The notes: generated by a model from the letters alone, not told the origin. A stretch of 64,000 nt of DNA from G963704535 sp963704535 (GCA_963704535.1 OY969916.1:6448001-6512000), one strand, 5' to 3'; counted from the stretch's first letter, positions 16,597-25,340 are shown. Numbers and translations are program-made.

Positions 16597-18704
16597 TACC
16601 AACAACTGACAACTGACAACTGACAACTGACGCGCGTCAGTTCGATCTGCCGCTCCTCGGTGAGGCCGCGCGCTTCGAGCAGGCGGCGGCCGCTAGCTCC
16701 CGGCCCCGGCTCCATGCCCGGCAGCGCCTCCAGCGTTCCATATTCGAAGTACTGAGTCCGCCCGCTCTCGCCGTCGAGCGCGGGGGAGAGCACCCTGCCG
16801 AGCGTTGGTTCGCCGCCGGCGCGCAGCCACGCCTCCTGGAACGCAGGATCAACTGTCGACGGCTGCGGTGCGTACCCCTGTGCCGTCAGGAGCAGCCGTC
16901 CCACCGGCGCCCGCACGACGGCCTGACCGTCGCGCACCAGCAAGCCGCGCTCAAAGTATTGTTCCTGGCCCTCCGGCCCGGCGAACTCATCGCTGAGCGG
17001 GTAGCCCATCCGGCTGGTGCCGCCGGCCAGCTCCCAGGCGCTGAGAAAGGGCTCCGTGACCAGGTGGCCCGTTTCCCAGATCAGCTCGGCGGGCTGCTGC
17101 TGGCCCGGTTGCTCCAGATCGAGCAGCAGCGCATATGGGCCGACTGGGATGCGCCGATACTGGCGCAGCGCGGCGGTCAGCAGAGCGCGCTGCTCGGTCA
17201 GCCAGGGGTCGGCGACCAAGACATAGCGCACGCCGTGATCCGGCGGCAGCGACGCCAGCCCGCCGGGGACCGAGACGACGATCGGGTCCAGCCGCCAGCC
17301 CTTCCGCTCGCCGTAGTAGAGGATCTCCGAGACGGCCGGGGCCACGACGCCGACCCGCGCGCCGGGAGGCAGCGCCAGGTCCAGGCGCCGGCCCAGTGTC
17401 TGGTAGAAGTCGGCTGTTTGGTACAGTGGCGCGATCCGCCAGAGGCTGAGAGCGGCCAACGCGGCCAGGCCAAGCGCCGGGACGAGCCAGCTTACGCGCG
17501 CTCCGGCGGTGCGCCGCTCTACGAGCCGCTGCGCCCGGTCGAGCCCTGCGCCGACGAGCCAGGCCGCCGGCCCGGCCAGTGGCAGGATGTAGTAATCTTG
17601 CCCAACCACCCCGGCGGCGCCGGCGCCCAGAAACAGCACCACGCCAAGCAGCCAGGCGTGTGGTAGCCACGCTACGTCGCTCTCCTGCGGGGGCATGGAG
17701 GATGGAGGATGGAGGATGGAGGATGGATCTTCTACCCCCTCCCGCTTCCATATCCCGTGTTGGCGCTGGCGGGCTGATGGGGTAAGCCCCAGGATGAAGA
17801 ACGGCAGCCCGGCCAGTGTGATCACATGCTCGATGCTCCAGACCGCGAGCAAGCGGTAGAACTGTGGGTCGGCCAGCAGGCGTAGATCGAAGAGTTTCTC
17901 GCCGATGCCAAACGAGAGCCGTGGGTCGGATGCAAGCGTGCGCGCGTGCCACATCCACAGCAGCGACGGCAGCGCGAAGCTGGCACCGTACAGCAGCAGC
18001 GGCATCCGGGCGCGCCAGACGGCGCGCCTGCGCCAGAGGAGATAGGCCAGCGGGACGGCGACAATCACCAGGTTGGGCGTCTTGGCCAGCGGCGCGAGCG
18101 CGCCGCACAGCAGCGCTACAGCGAGGCGCCCGGTCGATGGTCGCTCGGTCCAGCGGCGAAAGGTCCAGATCGCCAGGATCGCCGTCAGCAGCATGAGCGT
18201 GTCGGGCATGACCGTGCGGCCAAAGTAGAGCGGGAATGGCATCAGCGCCAGCGTCGCGCCGGCGTAGATCGCCGCGCGCCCTCGATGTAGCATTCCTAAA
18301 TCATTTGGAAAGTGGGTGGGCTTTTCTATGGGGGCTTCCCCCATACCCCCTTTTCCAACGGAGCGCGCGAGCCCATATAGGGCTACGACCGCAGCCGCGC
18401 CGTACAGGGCCGTCAGCAGCCGACCAAGCCAGTCGTGGGTGCCGAAGATGCCGTAGAGCAGCGCGAGCCCGTAAGTGTACAGCGGGAACTCGCTCTCGAC
18501 ATAGCCGGGCGTGCGGCCGCCCCAGTCGACCTGCGGGTACGGCAGCCGGTAGCCGTTGGCGGCGTAGTTGCGCGCGATTGACGCGGTGTCGGCTTGCCGC
18601 CACGAATGATAGTCGAGCAGCGGCGCCGTGAGCCCATAGCAGCGCAGCGTGAGCGCCAGCGCCGCCAGGGCCAGCGCCGGGCCGACACGGGTCATCCAAC
18701 GCAT
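16596..18704 (-). CDS. Membrane glycosyltransferase, PMT/ArnT-like, with C-terminal GYP-type repeats and inserted repeat DNA
   Basis: A 702-residue polytopic protein, probably a lipid-phosphosugar-dependent glycosyltransferase of the cell envelope. The first loop has the diagnostic LDYHSWRQADTASIARN (about residues 30-46), and about ten hydrophobic segments follow to residue 470. The C-terminal part carries two repeats of a motif common in Chloroflexota: AGGTSRMGYPLSDEF...QEQYFERG and AGGEPTLGRVLSPAL...RTQYFEYG. Two stretches look inserted: VGKGGMGEAPIEKPTHFPND (from palindromic repeat DNA at about 18290-18362) and EDPSSILHPPSSM (from GGAGGAT heptamers at 17695-17728). The tail VSCQLSVVSCW is translated from CAACTGA heptamers, and the TAA is at the edge of a family B element. 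Confidence 0.83.
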   Translation of the reverse strand: MRWMTRVGPALALAALALTLRCYGLTAPLLDYHSWRQADTASIARNYAANGYRLPYPQVDWGGRTPGYVESEFPLYTYGLALLYGIFGTHDWLGRLLTALYGAAAVVALYGLARSVGKGGMGEAPIEKPTHFPNDLGMLHRGRAAIYAGATLALMPFPLYFGRTVMPDTLMLLTAILAIWTFRRWTERPSTGRLAVALLCGALAPLAKTPNLVIVAVPLAYLLWRRRAVWRARMPLLLYGASFALPSLLWMWHARTLASDPRLSFGIGEKLFDLRLLADPQFYRLLAVWSIEHVITLAGLPFFILGLTPSARQRQHGIWKREGVEDPSSILHPPSSMPPQESDVAWLPHAWLLGVVLFLGAGAAGVVGQDYYILPLAGPAAWLVGAGLDRAQRLVERRTAGARVSWLVPALGLAALAALSLWRIAPLYQTADFYQTLGRRLDLALPPGARVGVVAPAVSEILYYGERKGWRLDPIVVSVPGGLASLPPDHGVRYVLVADPWLTEQRALLTAALRQYRRIPVGPYALLLDLEQPGQQQPAELIWETGHLVTEPFLSAWELAGGTSRMGYPLSDEFAGPEGQEQYFERGLLVRDGQAVVRAPVGRLLLTAQGYAPQPSTVDPAFQEAWLRAGGEPTLGRVLSPALDGESGRTQYFEYGTLEALPGMEPGPGASGRRLLEARGLTEERQIELTRVSCQLSVVSCW
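16601..16637. repeat. CAACTGA heptamer array
   Basis: Four tandem CAACTGA words followed by CGCGCGTCAGTT as a partial inverse arm. On the minus strand this encodes the last residues of the glycosyltransferase. Confidence 0.75.
17695..17728. repeat. GGAGGAT heptamer array inside the glycosyltransferase gene
   Basis: Nearly five copies of GGAGGAT in tandem. In the minus-strand reading frame they give the Ser/Pro-rich peptide SSILHPPSSM. A similar array is intergenic at 60358-60385. Confidence 0.8.
18290..18362. repeat. Palindromic repeat core inserted in frame in the glycosyltransferase gene
   Basis: CTATGGGGGCTTCCCCCATA palindrome with TGGAAAGTGGG and CCCCCTTTTCCAAC arms, in the style of the family A/B cores. 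It keeps the minus-strand frame open and adds about 24 residues between two membrane segments. Confidence 0.6.
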
Positions 18705-18752
18705 AGAAGATGTCCCAGGTGGCCCCCTCCAAAATCGTACATTGTAAATGCG

Positions 18753-19736
18753 CTACGGCTTCCCCCACGCCGTCTCCTCCTGGTTGAGCGCGGCCCGCAG
18801 CGCGCGGATCTCTTGTCGCAGCCGGTCACGATCGTCGCAGGAGGAGTAGTGGTCCTCCAGCCGCAGGTGCGATTTGCAGAAGGCCAGCTCGGTCGCCAGA
18901 TGGTGCAGCCGCCGTACCTGGCGGTAGCGGCTCCAGCCGCGCGTCAGCAGGGCGTCGATCTGGCGGCGCACCCGTTTCAGCGACGACATGATCTCGATGT
19001 AGTCGTCGGCGGTGAGCACCCCGGCCTGGATCTCGTCCACCAGCTCCCGCTCCATCGAATGTCGCTCGTGGCGCCAGGCCAGCACTGCGATCGCCATCAC
19101 GACGATCACGCCCCCTGACTGGATCAGCCAGGATACGAACAGCCCGGCGGACTGATAGCGGATGGCGAAGTTATGCAGTGAGTGGAACAGGATTGCCAGT
19201 GTCAGGCCGGCGGTGAGCGCCAGTAGGCTGCGCCAGATCGTGCGATCATAGCGCATTGGGCCAAGCGCCAGACCGACCAGGCTGGTGAAAAAAGCGTGGT
19301 TCAGCCCGAACAGCACGCCGCGCACCCAGAAGATCGCCCCAAGCTGCGAGCCGTAGCTCATGAAGTACAGTACGTTCTCGGTCATCGAGAAGCCGAACCC
19401 GACCAGGGAGCCGTAGACAATGCCGTCGAGCGTGCCGTCGAACTCGCGCCGTGCAAACAGGAATAGCCCGACCAGCGCCAGTGCTTTGACCGGCTCTTCG
19501 ACCAGTGGCGCGACCCCCCAGGTCGCGATATCAGGGCCGAGCGGGGAGTTGGCCAGCGGCACCGCGAGCACAAGTTCGAACACGATCGCCAGCGTGATCG
19601 CCGGGAGCGAGCCCCACAGAAACGCCACTGCGATCAACGACAGTGGCTCCTTTTCATATCGGTCGAGCCACCAGATCAACATGCTGTAGATCGCTGTTGG
19701 AATGGCGGCGGCGATAATGGCGGTGAAGATCGACAT
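18753..19736 (-). CDS. PrsW-family intramembrane metalloprotease
   Basis: A 327-residue polytopic protein of the PrsW/CAAX-protease-like family. The metal-binding motifs are on membrane helices: APLVEEPVKALAL (EExxK), then GFSMTENVLYF (FxxxEN) and GLNHAFFTSLVG (His). In Bacillus, PrsW cuts an anti-sigma factor; no anti-sigma gene lies near this copy, so the target is open. After about eight hydrophobic segments (to residue 230) there is a soluble coiled-coil tail of about 95 residues. The ATG at 19736 begins directly with a hydrophobic helix. It lies between the glycosyltransferase and AOR genes on the same strand. Confidence 0.87.
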   Translation of the reverse strand: MSIFTAIIAAAIPTAIYSMLIWWLDRYEKEPLSLIAVAFLWGSLPAITLAIVFELVLAVPLANSPLGPDIATWGVAPLVEEPVKALALVGLFLFARREFDGTLDGIVYGSLVGFGFSMTENVLYFMSYGSQLGAIFWVRGVLFGLNHAFFTSLVGLALGPMRYDRTIWRSLLALTAGLTLAILFHSLHNFAIRYQSAGLFVSWLIQSGGVIVVMAIAVLAWRHERHSMERELVDEIQAGVLTADDYIEIMSSLKRVRRQIDALLTRGWSRYRQVRRLHHLATELAFCKSHLRLEDHYSSCDDRDRLRQEIRALRAALNQEETAWGKP

Positions 19737-19804
19737 AGGAGGGGCGCAAGGTGGCGTCGAGCGATGGGCAGGTGTCCCTATCCTCGCTGCGGCTCCTCAC
19801 ATGT

Positions 19805-21610
19805 TCACCCGCTTACCTCTTCCGGGATTCCTAGTTCGGTCAAGCGCTCTGGAGTCGGATCGCCCTGAGCGGTCCAGCCGTGCCGGCGGTAGTACTCGGC
19901 CAGCATGTCTGAAAGGGCCGGCAGATGGCCGGCGGCGCGCCCGTCGCGCAGCGCGATCTCGCTCCAGCGTGTGGGGAGCGCGTCGGGTCCGTGGTAGGCG
20001 CGGCGCGCGAGCAGCCGCTCGATGGTGATAATCCGCTCGCCCAGGCGCGCCACGTCGCTGTTGCTGAAGGCCCGCCCCAGTGAGGCGGACAGCAGCTCGG
20101 TGAGTTCTGCCGGCGCGACCTGGTAGGCCAGCAGCGCCAGCCGCCGGCACAGGCCGGCCGAGTCCAGCGCGGCGGCGAAGCGCTCATGCCAGATCAGGCG
20201 TGGCGCTTTGCCTTTAATCGCCTGGGGGTGCGATGGTTCATCGGGCAGCCAGGCGGGCGGTTCATCCAACATTTCCTCGTAAACCATGGCGTAGCGGTAG
20301 TCGCCGCCGATCGGCGCGGTGGCGAGCGTCAGTGCGATCTCGTGGAGGGCGCGCGGGTCGATCCCCGGCATTGCCAGGCCTTTGACCTGTGGCGCAAAGG
20401 CCGCGCTGCCGAAGAAAATCTCTTGCATCTCGCCCACACCGAGCGAGAGCACGTCGCGCTTTTCCTGCCGGTGGCCTAGTCGCTCGATCGCCGCCAGGAT
20501 CGCATCTTCATCGCCCCAGGGCAGCGTGCCGGCCCGGTTGAGCCCTTCCTGCTGGCACTCCATCATAAACGCCAGCGCCGCGCTGGTCGCGGCGATGTCG
20601 AGCCCCAGCCGCATGCACAGGTCATTGGCGATAATCACCCCTTCGCTGCTGGTGATTCCGCAGCGTGCGCCAAACCCGGCCAGCGCCTCCAGTTCAGGGT
20701 AGGCCATTGGCTCGCCGCTGCGCCGCACATAGTGGCTGTGGCAGGGCAGCGGGCACTGCTCGCAGCCATGCGGCTCGCGCCGGCCGCGCTGCGCCAGCGC
20801 CGTGCGCGAGAGCGCCTGGAGGTGCGAGACCCGCCCATCCTGGCCGTTCCGCCCAGTCAGCGCCCCCCACTCGTTGGCGTGGGCGGCGTAGAATAGGCTG
20901 CCAAATTGGCGAACCCCGGTCGCGATAGTGCTGCCGGCGATCCGGCGGCTGATCGCGGCGACCACTACAGCGACCCGTCGTTCGTCAGCCGGCGCGCGCG
21001 TCATCTCCCCGCGGACCGCGATCGCTTTGACCCGCTTGATCGCCATAATCGCCCCGGTGCCGGCCGGCTCGGCCATGAACATGCCGTCGGCCACAATGCT
21101 GCTGTAGGCCACGCCGGCCTCGCCGGCCGGGCCGAGGCACAGCACCGAGTAGCTGTCGCCGAGGTCGGCAGAGAGTTTTTGCGCGGTTGTGGCGGTATCG
21201 AGGCCGAGAAGGTGCTCCGCCGGGCGGATATGAATCTCCCCGCCGTCGATCGCGAGGTAGCACCACTCCTGGCTCTGGCCTTCGAGCACCAGCAGATCGT
21301 GCCCGGCGCGCCGCAGGCCCGCGCCCCAGCTCCCCTGGGCCCACGAGTGTGCAATCGCGCCGGTGAGCGGCGAGCGTGTGCTCACGACAAAGCCGCCGGT
21401 CGCGGCGATGCTGGTGCCGGCCAGCGGCCCGGCGCTAAAGATCAGCAGATTGGCAGGGGCAAGCGGACCAATATCGGGGGACAGTTGGGTGGCGAGCATC
21501 CAGGTTGCGGCACCGCGCCCGCCGAGATACGCCTGTTCCACAGCGGCAGGCAGTTCTTCTGACCGTGCCTGGTTGGCGTTTAGCGAGACCCGCAGCGCGC
21601 GGAGAGCCAT
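19805..21610 (-). CDS. Aldehyde:ferredoxin oxidoreductase family protein
   Basis: A 601-residue tungsten-pterin oxidoreductase of the AOR family, expected to oxidise aldehydes with ferredoxin. The [4Fe-4S] ligands are GCEQCPLPCHSHY (CxxCxxxC, about residue 290) and the distant Cys in LDSAGLCRR. The N-terminal domain has the pterin-binding style AYLGGRGAATWML and FSAGPLAGTSIAATGGFVVSTRSPLTGAIAHSWAQGSWG. The length is typical. No ferredoxin or MoaD-like partner is adjacent. The natural substrate cannot be inferred. The same direction and close spacing suggest possible co-transcription with prsW. Confidence 0.93.
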   Translation of the reverse strand: MALRALRVSLNANQARSEELPAAVEQAYLGGRGAATWMLATQLSPDIGPLAPANLLIFSAGPLAGTSIAATGGFVVSTRSPLTGAIAHSWAQGSWGAGLRRAGHDLLVLEGQSQEWCYLAIDGGEIHIRPAEHLLGLDTATTAQKLSADLGDSYSVLCLGPAGEAGVAYSSIVADGMFMAEPAGTGAIMAIKRVKAIAVRGEMTRAPADERRVAVVVAAISRRIAGSTIATGVRQFGSLFYAAHANEWGALTGRNGQDGRVSHLQALSRTALAQRGRREPHGCEQCPLPCHSHYVRRSGEPMAYPELEALAGFGARCGITSSEGVIIANDLCMRLGLDIAATSAALAFMMECQQEGLNRAGTLPWGDEDAILAAIERLGHRQEKRDVLSLGVGEMQEIFFGSAAFAPQVKGLAMPGIDPRALHEIALTLATAPIGGDYRYAMVYEEMLDEPPAWLPDEPSHPQAIKGKAPRLIWHERFAAALDSAGLCRRLALLAYQVAPAELTELLSASLGRAFSNSDVARLGERIITIERLLARRAYHGPDALPTRWSEIALRDGRAAGHLPALSDMLAEYYRRHGWTAQGDPTPERLTELGIPEEVSG

Positions 21611-21700
21611 AGAAGTTTGCTCCTCGCTTCAGGCAAACTCCAGTATAGCGGCATTGTACACCATTGGCGGGTGTCGGGCAACGGATATACGATTTACCAT

Positions 21701-22375
21701 TTACAAATCACTCTTCATCTTCACCGGCTGCCCAAGATAGATCGGCTCCAATGTGGCGACGTCGTCGGTTTGGCCGGCCCGCAGGCGCTGCCAGGCAAGC
21801 TCCGCCAGATACCCCGGTCGCCGGAGGCTGTCCGCCGGCGATGGGAAGTGCGCCCGGTCGCCCAGAGCCTGTCGGATCGCCGCCTGCACCTCCACATCAA
21901 TATCGCCGCAGAAGAGCGCATGGTCGCCGACTTCGGCGCACAACTCAGCCAGGGTCACGTTGTGTGGCTCGCGTGCCTGCTGCGCCGCGCCGCCGCTACC
22001 GAACTCCGCCGTCGCGAAGCGTTCGCGGCCAAGCCGGATGAGCGGGAAGACCGGCATCCCGGCCGCGCTGTGCTGACGTGCCAGGATCTCCAGCGTTCCG
22101 ATGCCCAGGACCGGCAGACCATGCGCGAGTGCCAGCCCTTTTGCCGTGCTGACGCCTACCCGCAGCCCGCTCCAGCTTCCGGGGCCGAGTGCCACCCCGA
22201 CTGCGCTGATCGCCTCGCGCGCGATGCCAAGATGGCGCAGCAGCAGCGTGAGTTGCGGCAGGAGCTGTGCCGTATGATCGCGCCCGGAGAGCCATACACA
22301 CTCGCCAAGCACACCGCGCTCATCGTAGCAGGCGAGACCTGTTTGAACTGTGGAGGTGTCAATCGCCAGTAACAT
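21701..22375 (-). CDS. tsaB: tRNA threonylcarbamoyladenosine biosynthesis protein TsaB
   Basis: An inactive-ASKHA-fold partner of TsaD and TsaE in making the t6A37 base of ANN-decoding tRNAs. It is 224 residues, starting MLLAIDTSTVQTGLACYD, with GVALGPGSWSGLRVGVSTAKGLA (usually GPGSFTGLR), then PVFPLIRLGRERFATAEF and a C-terminal LEPIYLGQP. The frame is open further up to 22564, across family B repeat DNA. The family start is ATG 22375. tsaE lies upstream on the same strand with a family B element between, so the two may be read through together. Confidence 0.92.
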   Translation of the reverse strand: MLLAIDTSTVQTGLACYDERGVLGECVWLSGRDHTAQLLPQLTLLLRHLGIAREAISAVGVALGPGSWSGLRVGVSTAKGLALAHGLPVLGIGTLEILARQHSAAGMPVFPLIRLGRERFATAEFGSGGAAQQAREPHNVTLAELCAEVGDHALFCGDIDVEVQAAIRQALGDRAHFPSPADSLRRPGYLAELAWQRLRAGQTDDVATLEPIYLGQPVKMKSDL

Positions 22376-22390
22376 CTGTTGTCCGTTGTT

Positions 22391-22500
22391 ATAAGGTTTT
22401 GGTTGGCGCCATTCTCCTTTACAGTGTGGGTGGGGGGACTGAGGGAGCTGCCCCCTCAAACCCCCTTTTTTTCGGAACTGTAAAGCACCAAGGCACCTTT
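22391..22500. repeat. Family B palindromic element between tsaE and tsaB
   Basis: ATAAGGTTTTGGTTGGCGCC left end, core CTGAGGGAGCTGCCCCCTCA, then TTCGGAACTGTAAAGCACC and CACCTTTTA at the right. The terminal repeats are degenerate compared with 46050. It touches the tsaE stop codon. Confidence 0.7.
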
Positions 22501-23018
22501 TATGCAAATGCGATTTTTTTGAATTCGGCGACCAAGCCTTCATAGCGCTGGCCGTGTGGTACAAAGCGCAAGACGCGCTTGGTCTCGCTCAGATACTGTA
22601 AGTGAATGGCCAGGTGCTCCTGCGGCAGCCAGCCCTGCGCCCGCTCGGCCCACTCGATCAGGCAAACTCCTGCTCCCGACCAAGCCTCCTCAAGCCCAAT
22701 GCCTTCGATCTCACCAGGGTCCTCGATGCGATACAGATCCGCATGGTAGATCGGCATATGCTGCTGATCCGGTCCCGCGCGATATTCGTTGATCAGCACA
22801 AAGCTAGGGCTGTTCACCAGATCCGGGGAGCCGAGGCCCTGTGCAAACCCTTTCACCAGGTGGGTCTTGCCGCTCCCAAAATCGCCCAGCAGCAACACCA
22901 GATCGCCTGATCGCAGGAGCCCGCCGAGCCGCTGGCCGACCCGGATCGTCTGCGCGGCGCTGTGGGTGATGAAATCGAGCACGTGTTGCGACTGGATAGC
23001 GCGCGAAAGCTTATTCAT
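22500..23018 (-). CDS. tsaE: tRNA threonylcarbamoyladenosine biosynthesis ATPase TsaE
   Basis: A 172-residue P-loop ATPase that energises the TsaBD complex in t6A synthesis. It has Walker A LLGDFGSGKTH (about 42-52), the switch motif VNSPSFVLINEY, YHADLYRIEDPGEIEGIGLEE and CLIEWAERA. The ATG lies immediately after an extended -10 box, so the transcript may be leaderless. The last residues EFKKIAFA are read at the edge of a family B element, which may have changed the original C-terminus. Confidence 0.93.
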   Translation of the reverse strand: MNKLSRAIQSQHVLDFITHSAAQTIRVGQRLGGLLRSGDLVLLLGDFGSGKTHLVKGFAQGLGSPDLVNSPSFVLINEYRAGPDQQHMPIYHADLYRIEDPGEIEGIGLEEAWSGAGVCLIEWAERAQGWLPQEHLAIHLQYLSETKRVLRFVPHGQRYEGLVAEFKKIAFA

Positions 23019-23025
23019 GCGCCCT

Positions 23026-23034
23026 ATTGTAGCA
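23026..23034 (-). promoter_or_regulatory. Extended -10 promoter of tsaE (leaderless?)
   Basis: Minus strand TGCTACAAT, ending eight bases before the tsaE ATG. A start site about seven bases after the box would fall on or next to the initiation codon, so a leaderless mRNA is likely. Confidence 0.5.
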
Positions 23035-23172
23035 CAGCGAGGACAACATTCAGAGGGCGATCGACCGGGTGCCGTGCGAGGCGTTGCGATCGGGGACAGA
23101 CGCTGCCTTAGCGTATGGAGCCGGGGCGTTGTAGCTGAATGGTATGAGGCGAATGAGCCGGCAGGTTTGGTA

Positions 23173-23553
23173 CTAGAGGAGTGACTTCACCGCCGCCCCA
23201 AACTGGCGCGATTCACCGTTCTCTTGCCCTGGTGCTGCCGGCAGGGCTGTACACAGCTTCAGCCGGTCGTCGGCGAGTTCCTGGAGCGTGCGCTGCGCGC
23301 CTGGGCTGAAACTCCCGCCGTGAGCGAGCAGGATGCCGCGCGCCGGCCGCCGGAGCCGCACAATATCCGCCAGATCCTGCACATCGACAGAGCTGATCAG
23401 CGGGCGAGCCTGGATCAGCACAAGCGTCTCGGCGCCGGTGTCGTCGGTCAGTACCAATAGCCAGCGGTTTGGCCGCAGTTGCTCTACCGTAGATACACCG
23501 TAGCCGGCCTGCCGCGCCGCCTGCACCAGTTCTCGTGTCGAGGGTCTTGCCAT
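23173..23553 (-). CDS. Conserved hypothetical protein (126 aa), possible Mrr/restriction-nuclease-like fold
   Basis: A small soluble protein. LIQARPLISSVDVQDLADIVRLRRPARGILLAHGGSFSPGAQRTLQEL recalls the core of Mrr-like restriction endonuclease folds. The usual catalytic Q-x-K appears as QAR and no clear Asp precedes it, so nuclease activity is doubtful. The start ATG 23553 is well supported: AAAGGAG lies eight bases before it and TGGTATAAT further upstream. It is next to tsaE but separated by about 150 bases with its own promoter. I do not assign a function. Confidence 0.7.
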   Translation of the reverse strand: MARPSTRELVQAARQAGYGVSTVEQLRPNRWLLVLTDDTGAETLVLIQARPLISSVDVQDLADIVRLRRPARGILLAHGGSFSPGAQRTLQELADDRLKLCTALPAAPGQENGESRQFGAAVKSLL

Positions 23554-23580
23554 AGTGTTGTCTCCTTTGGCTTAACCGCG

Positions 23581-23589
23581 ATTATACCA
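23581..23589 (-). promoter_or_regulatory. Extended -10 promoter of the 126-aa gene
   Basis: Minus strand TGGTATAAT, about 28 bases before the ATG at 23553. No clear -35 box. Confidence 0.5.
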
Positions 23590-23682
23590 CTCCTTGCGTT
23601 TGTGTCGAATCCGACATCTCGGCGCGGTTGACGAGAGCCACATGTTCCTGCTAGGATAACAGATGCACAATCGGAGGCTCCA

Positions 23683-24576
23683 TTGGAAAAAGAATTGACA
23701 CACTCTAGCTACCGCACCGCCGGGCAGGACTGGCTTGACACCTGGCGGCGCATGTACGATGCCGAGCGCTCCCAGGCCGAGGAAGCAACCGCGCCTGGCT
23801 TCTCCCAGGATGCCGACTGCTGGGCTGGCCAGGCCGGTCGCTTCGCCGCAGCGGAGCGCCAGGTGTGGCAGCCGGATAGCTTTATGCGCTTTCTGCTGCC
23901 ATGGCTGCGTCCAGGCGATCGGCTGCTTGATATCGGCGCGGGAACCGGCCGCTACGAGCCGGTGCTAGCCAGGGTCGTGGCCGAGGTGCTGGCGGTTGAG
24001 CCATCGCCCGCGATGCGCGCACAGCTTGAGCGGCGAGTTGTCGAGGAAGGCGTTGCCAACGTACGAGTTATCCCGGAGCGCTGGCCCGACGCGGAAGTTC
24101 CTCCATGTGATGTGATCATCGCCGCCCACGTCTTGTATGGCGTGCGTGATATCGGGCCATTTCTCGAACGGATGCACGCCGTCGCGCGGCGGACATGCGT
24201 GCTGCTGCTGGCATTCCAGCATACCATGTCATACGTGAGCAATCCGTTCTGGCAGCGCTTCCGCGGCACGGCACGCCGGCCGCTCCCCGGCGCGCTGGAG
24301 TGCCTGAATGCGCTCTACCAGCTTGGTTTCCCCGCGCAGATGGCCCGCATCCCGGTGACAAGCCGGTTCAGCTATGCCGGCGAGGAAGAGGCGCTCATCG
24401 ATCTCCGTTCGCGGCTGCGCTTCCCTCCCGACCCCGACCGCGACCGCGCGATTCGGGCGGCGATCGGGGAGTTGTTCGATCCTGACGACGGCGGCCGGTT
24501 GGTGCCACGTGGGCTTCCGCAGCATGCGGCGGTTATCTGGTGGGAGCGTGAAACCGCCGGTGATCACGGATCGTAA
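23683..24576 (+). CDS. SAM-dependent class I methyltransferase
   Basis: A 297-residue methyltransferase. Motif I is LLDIGAGTGRYEP (about residues 81-93), the acidic residue is in LAVEPSPAM, and motif IV is CDVIIAAHVLYGV. The N-terminal 75 residues are an extra helical domain rich in Trp and acidic residues. The start is a TTG with GGAGG five bases before it, the best choice here. The substrate is unknown. Followed by a D/F-type palindromic element. No operon partner is obvious. Confidence 0.83.
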   Translation: MEKELTHSSYRTAGQDWLDTWRRMYDAERSQAEEATAPGFSQDADCWAGQAGRFAAAERQVWQPDSFMRFLLPWLRPGDRLLDIGAGTGRYEPVLARVVAEVLAVEPSPAMRAQLERRVVEEGVANVRVIPERWPDAEVPPCDVIIAAHVLYGVRDIGPFLERMHAVARRTCVLLLAFQHTMSYVSNPFWQRFRGTARRPLPGALECLNALYQLGFPAQMARIPVTSRFSYAGEEEALIDLRSRLRFPPDPDRDRAIRAAIGELFDPDDGGRLVPRGLPQHAAVIWWERETAGDHGS

Positions 24577-24584
24577 TGTACTGA

Positions 24585-24671
24585 AGAGCCTAGCCGAAAA
24601 GAGCGGGCGGGGCTTGGGGAGGGTGGCCCTCCCCAAAATCCCCGCCCAACCAAGCTTATTCGGATAGGCAC
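24585..24671. repeat. D/F-type palindromic element
   Basis: GCCTAGCCGAA at the left and TTCGGATAGGC at the right are near-inverse ends. The interior GGGCGGGG CTTGGGGAGGG / CCCTCCCCAAAATCCCCGCCC forms a long GC-rich hairpin. The right end TTATTCGGATAGGC is close to TTATTCGGAGAGGC of the element at 15851. Confidence 0.65.
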
Positions 24672-24686
24672 TAAGGGGGTGGGCTC

Positions 24687-24890
24687 ATGACAACACTCTC
24701 GTTTGGGTTGGTCATCTTGTGCGCCATCGTGGCATTGGCTGTGATCGGCGTCGGTGGGTTTCTAGTGCTGCTGAAGCTCGGCGTGATCGTGCGCGAGGCC
24801 TCCAAGCCGACCTATCAGGATAGCGGTCATTATTCTATAGATCAGGGCCGCGAGGTGCGCTCTGAAGAAGAGCAGAAACGTCGTGCGTGA
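24687..24890 (+). CDS. Small single-pass membrane protein (67 aa)
   Basis: MTTLSFG followed by a single hydrophobic helix (about residues 7-34) and a charged cytoplasmic tail with KPTYQDSGHYSIDQGREVRSEEEQKRR. No family recognised. It is 15 bases upstream of another membrane protein gene on the same strand and probably co-transcribed with it. AAGGGGGTGGGCTC lies before the ATG as a possible ribosome binding site. Confidence 0.6.
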   Translation: MTTLSFGLVILCAIVALAVIGVGGFLVLLKLGVIVREASKPTYQDSGHYSIDQGREVRSEEEQKRRA

Positions 24891-24905
24891 GGCCGGCTCT
24901 GGAAA

Positions 24906-25295
24906 TTGAAATCGATGCAAGACGATCTTGTTGAAGCTGTGATCCTGGGGATTGTCATCGGCGGCGCGGTCTTGACCATTCGCGCGCTGATGGGCAGCAC
25001 GCCTTCGCAGCCCCAAATGCTGGTGCTGCTGTTGGTGGGGGTAGCGCTGGTCGTCGTCCAGTTCCTGTTGAGCCTGCGTCGCTCACGCCGCAATGGACCG
25101 CCGCCGCACGATCACACCAGGGGCGGCCCGCATCGGTTGCGCCGGCGAATGGAGCGCCGCTCCCCTTTTATGCATGAGTTGACCAATAACTGGACTGGTC
25201 TCGATGAGCACATCCCTGGCGTTGCCGCGGCGCCACCCCAAGGCGAAGAGCAATTGGTCGGCGACGAGCGCGAGGGACCGGGCGATAGCCGCTAG
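24906..25295 (+). CDS. Membrane protein of unknown function (129 aa)
   Basis: Two hydrophobic segments (about residues 8-28 and 38-58) are followed by a basic stretch (LRRSRRNGPPPHDHTRGGPHRLRRRMERR) and a polar tail. No family was recognised. It follows the 67-residue membrane gene by 15 bases and probably forms a two-gene unit with it. The codon use matches the host. Confidence 0.6.
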   Translation: MKSMQDDLVEAVILGIVIGGAVLTIRALMGSTPSQPQMLVLLLVGVALVVVQFLLSLRRSRRNGPPPHDHTRGGPHRLRRRMERRSPFMHELTNNWTGLDEHIPGVAAAPPQGEEQLVGDEREGPGDSR

Positions 25296-25340
25296 TCGCG
25301 ATCGAAACGCGCCTGCCTGTCGTTAAAAAGGGCTTCGGTA

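Noticed and set aside
23100..23170. tRNA-like look of the segment around GGGGCGTTGTAGCTGAATGG
   Set aside because: No complete cloverleaf: a D-arm-like GTAGCTGAATGG is present, but I cannot pair an acceptor stem and there is no GTTCGAA loop.
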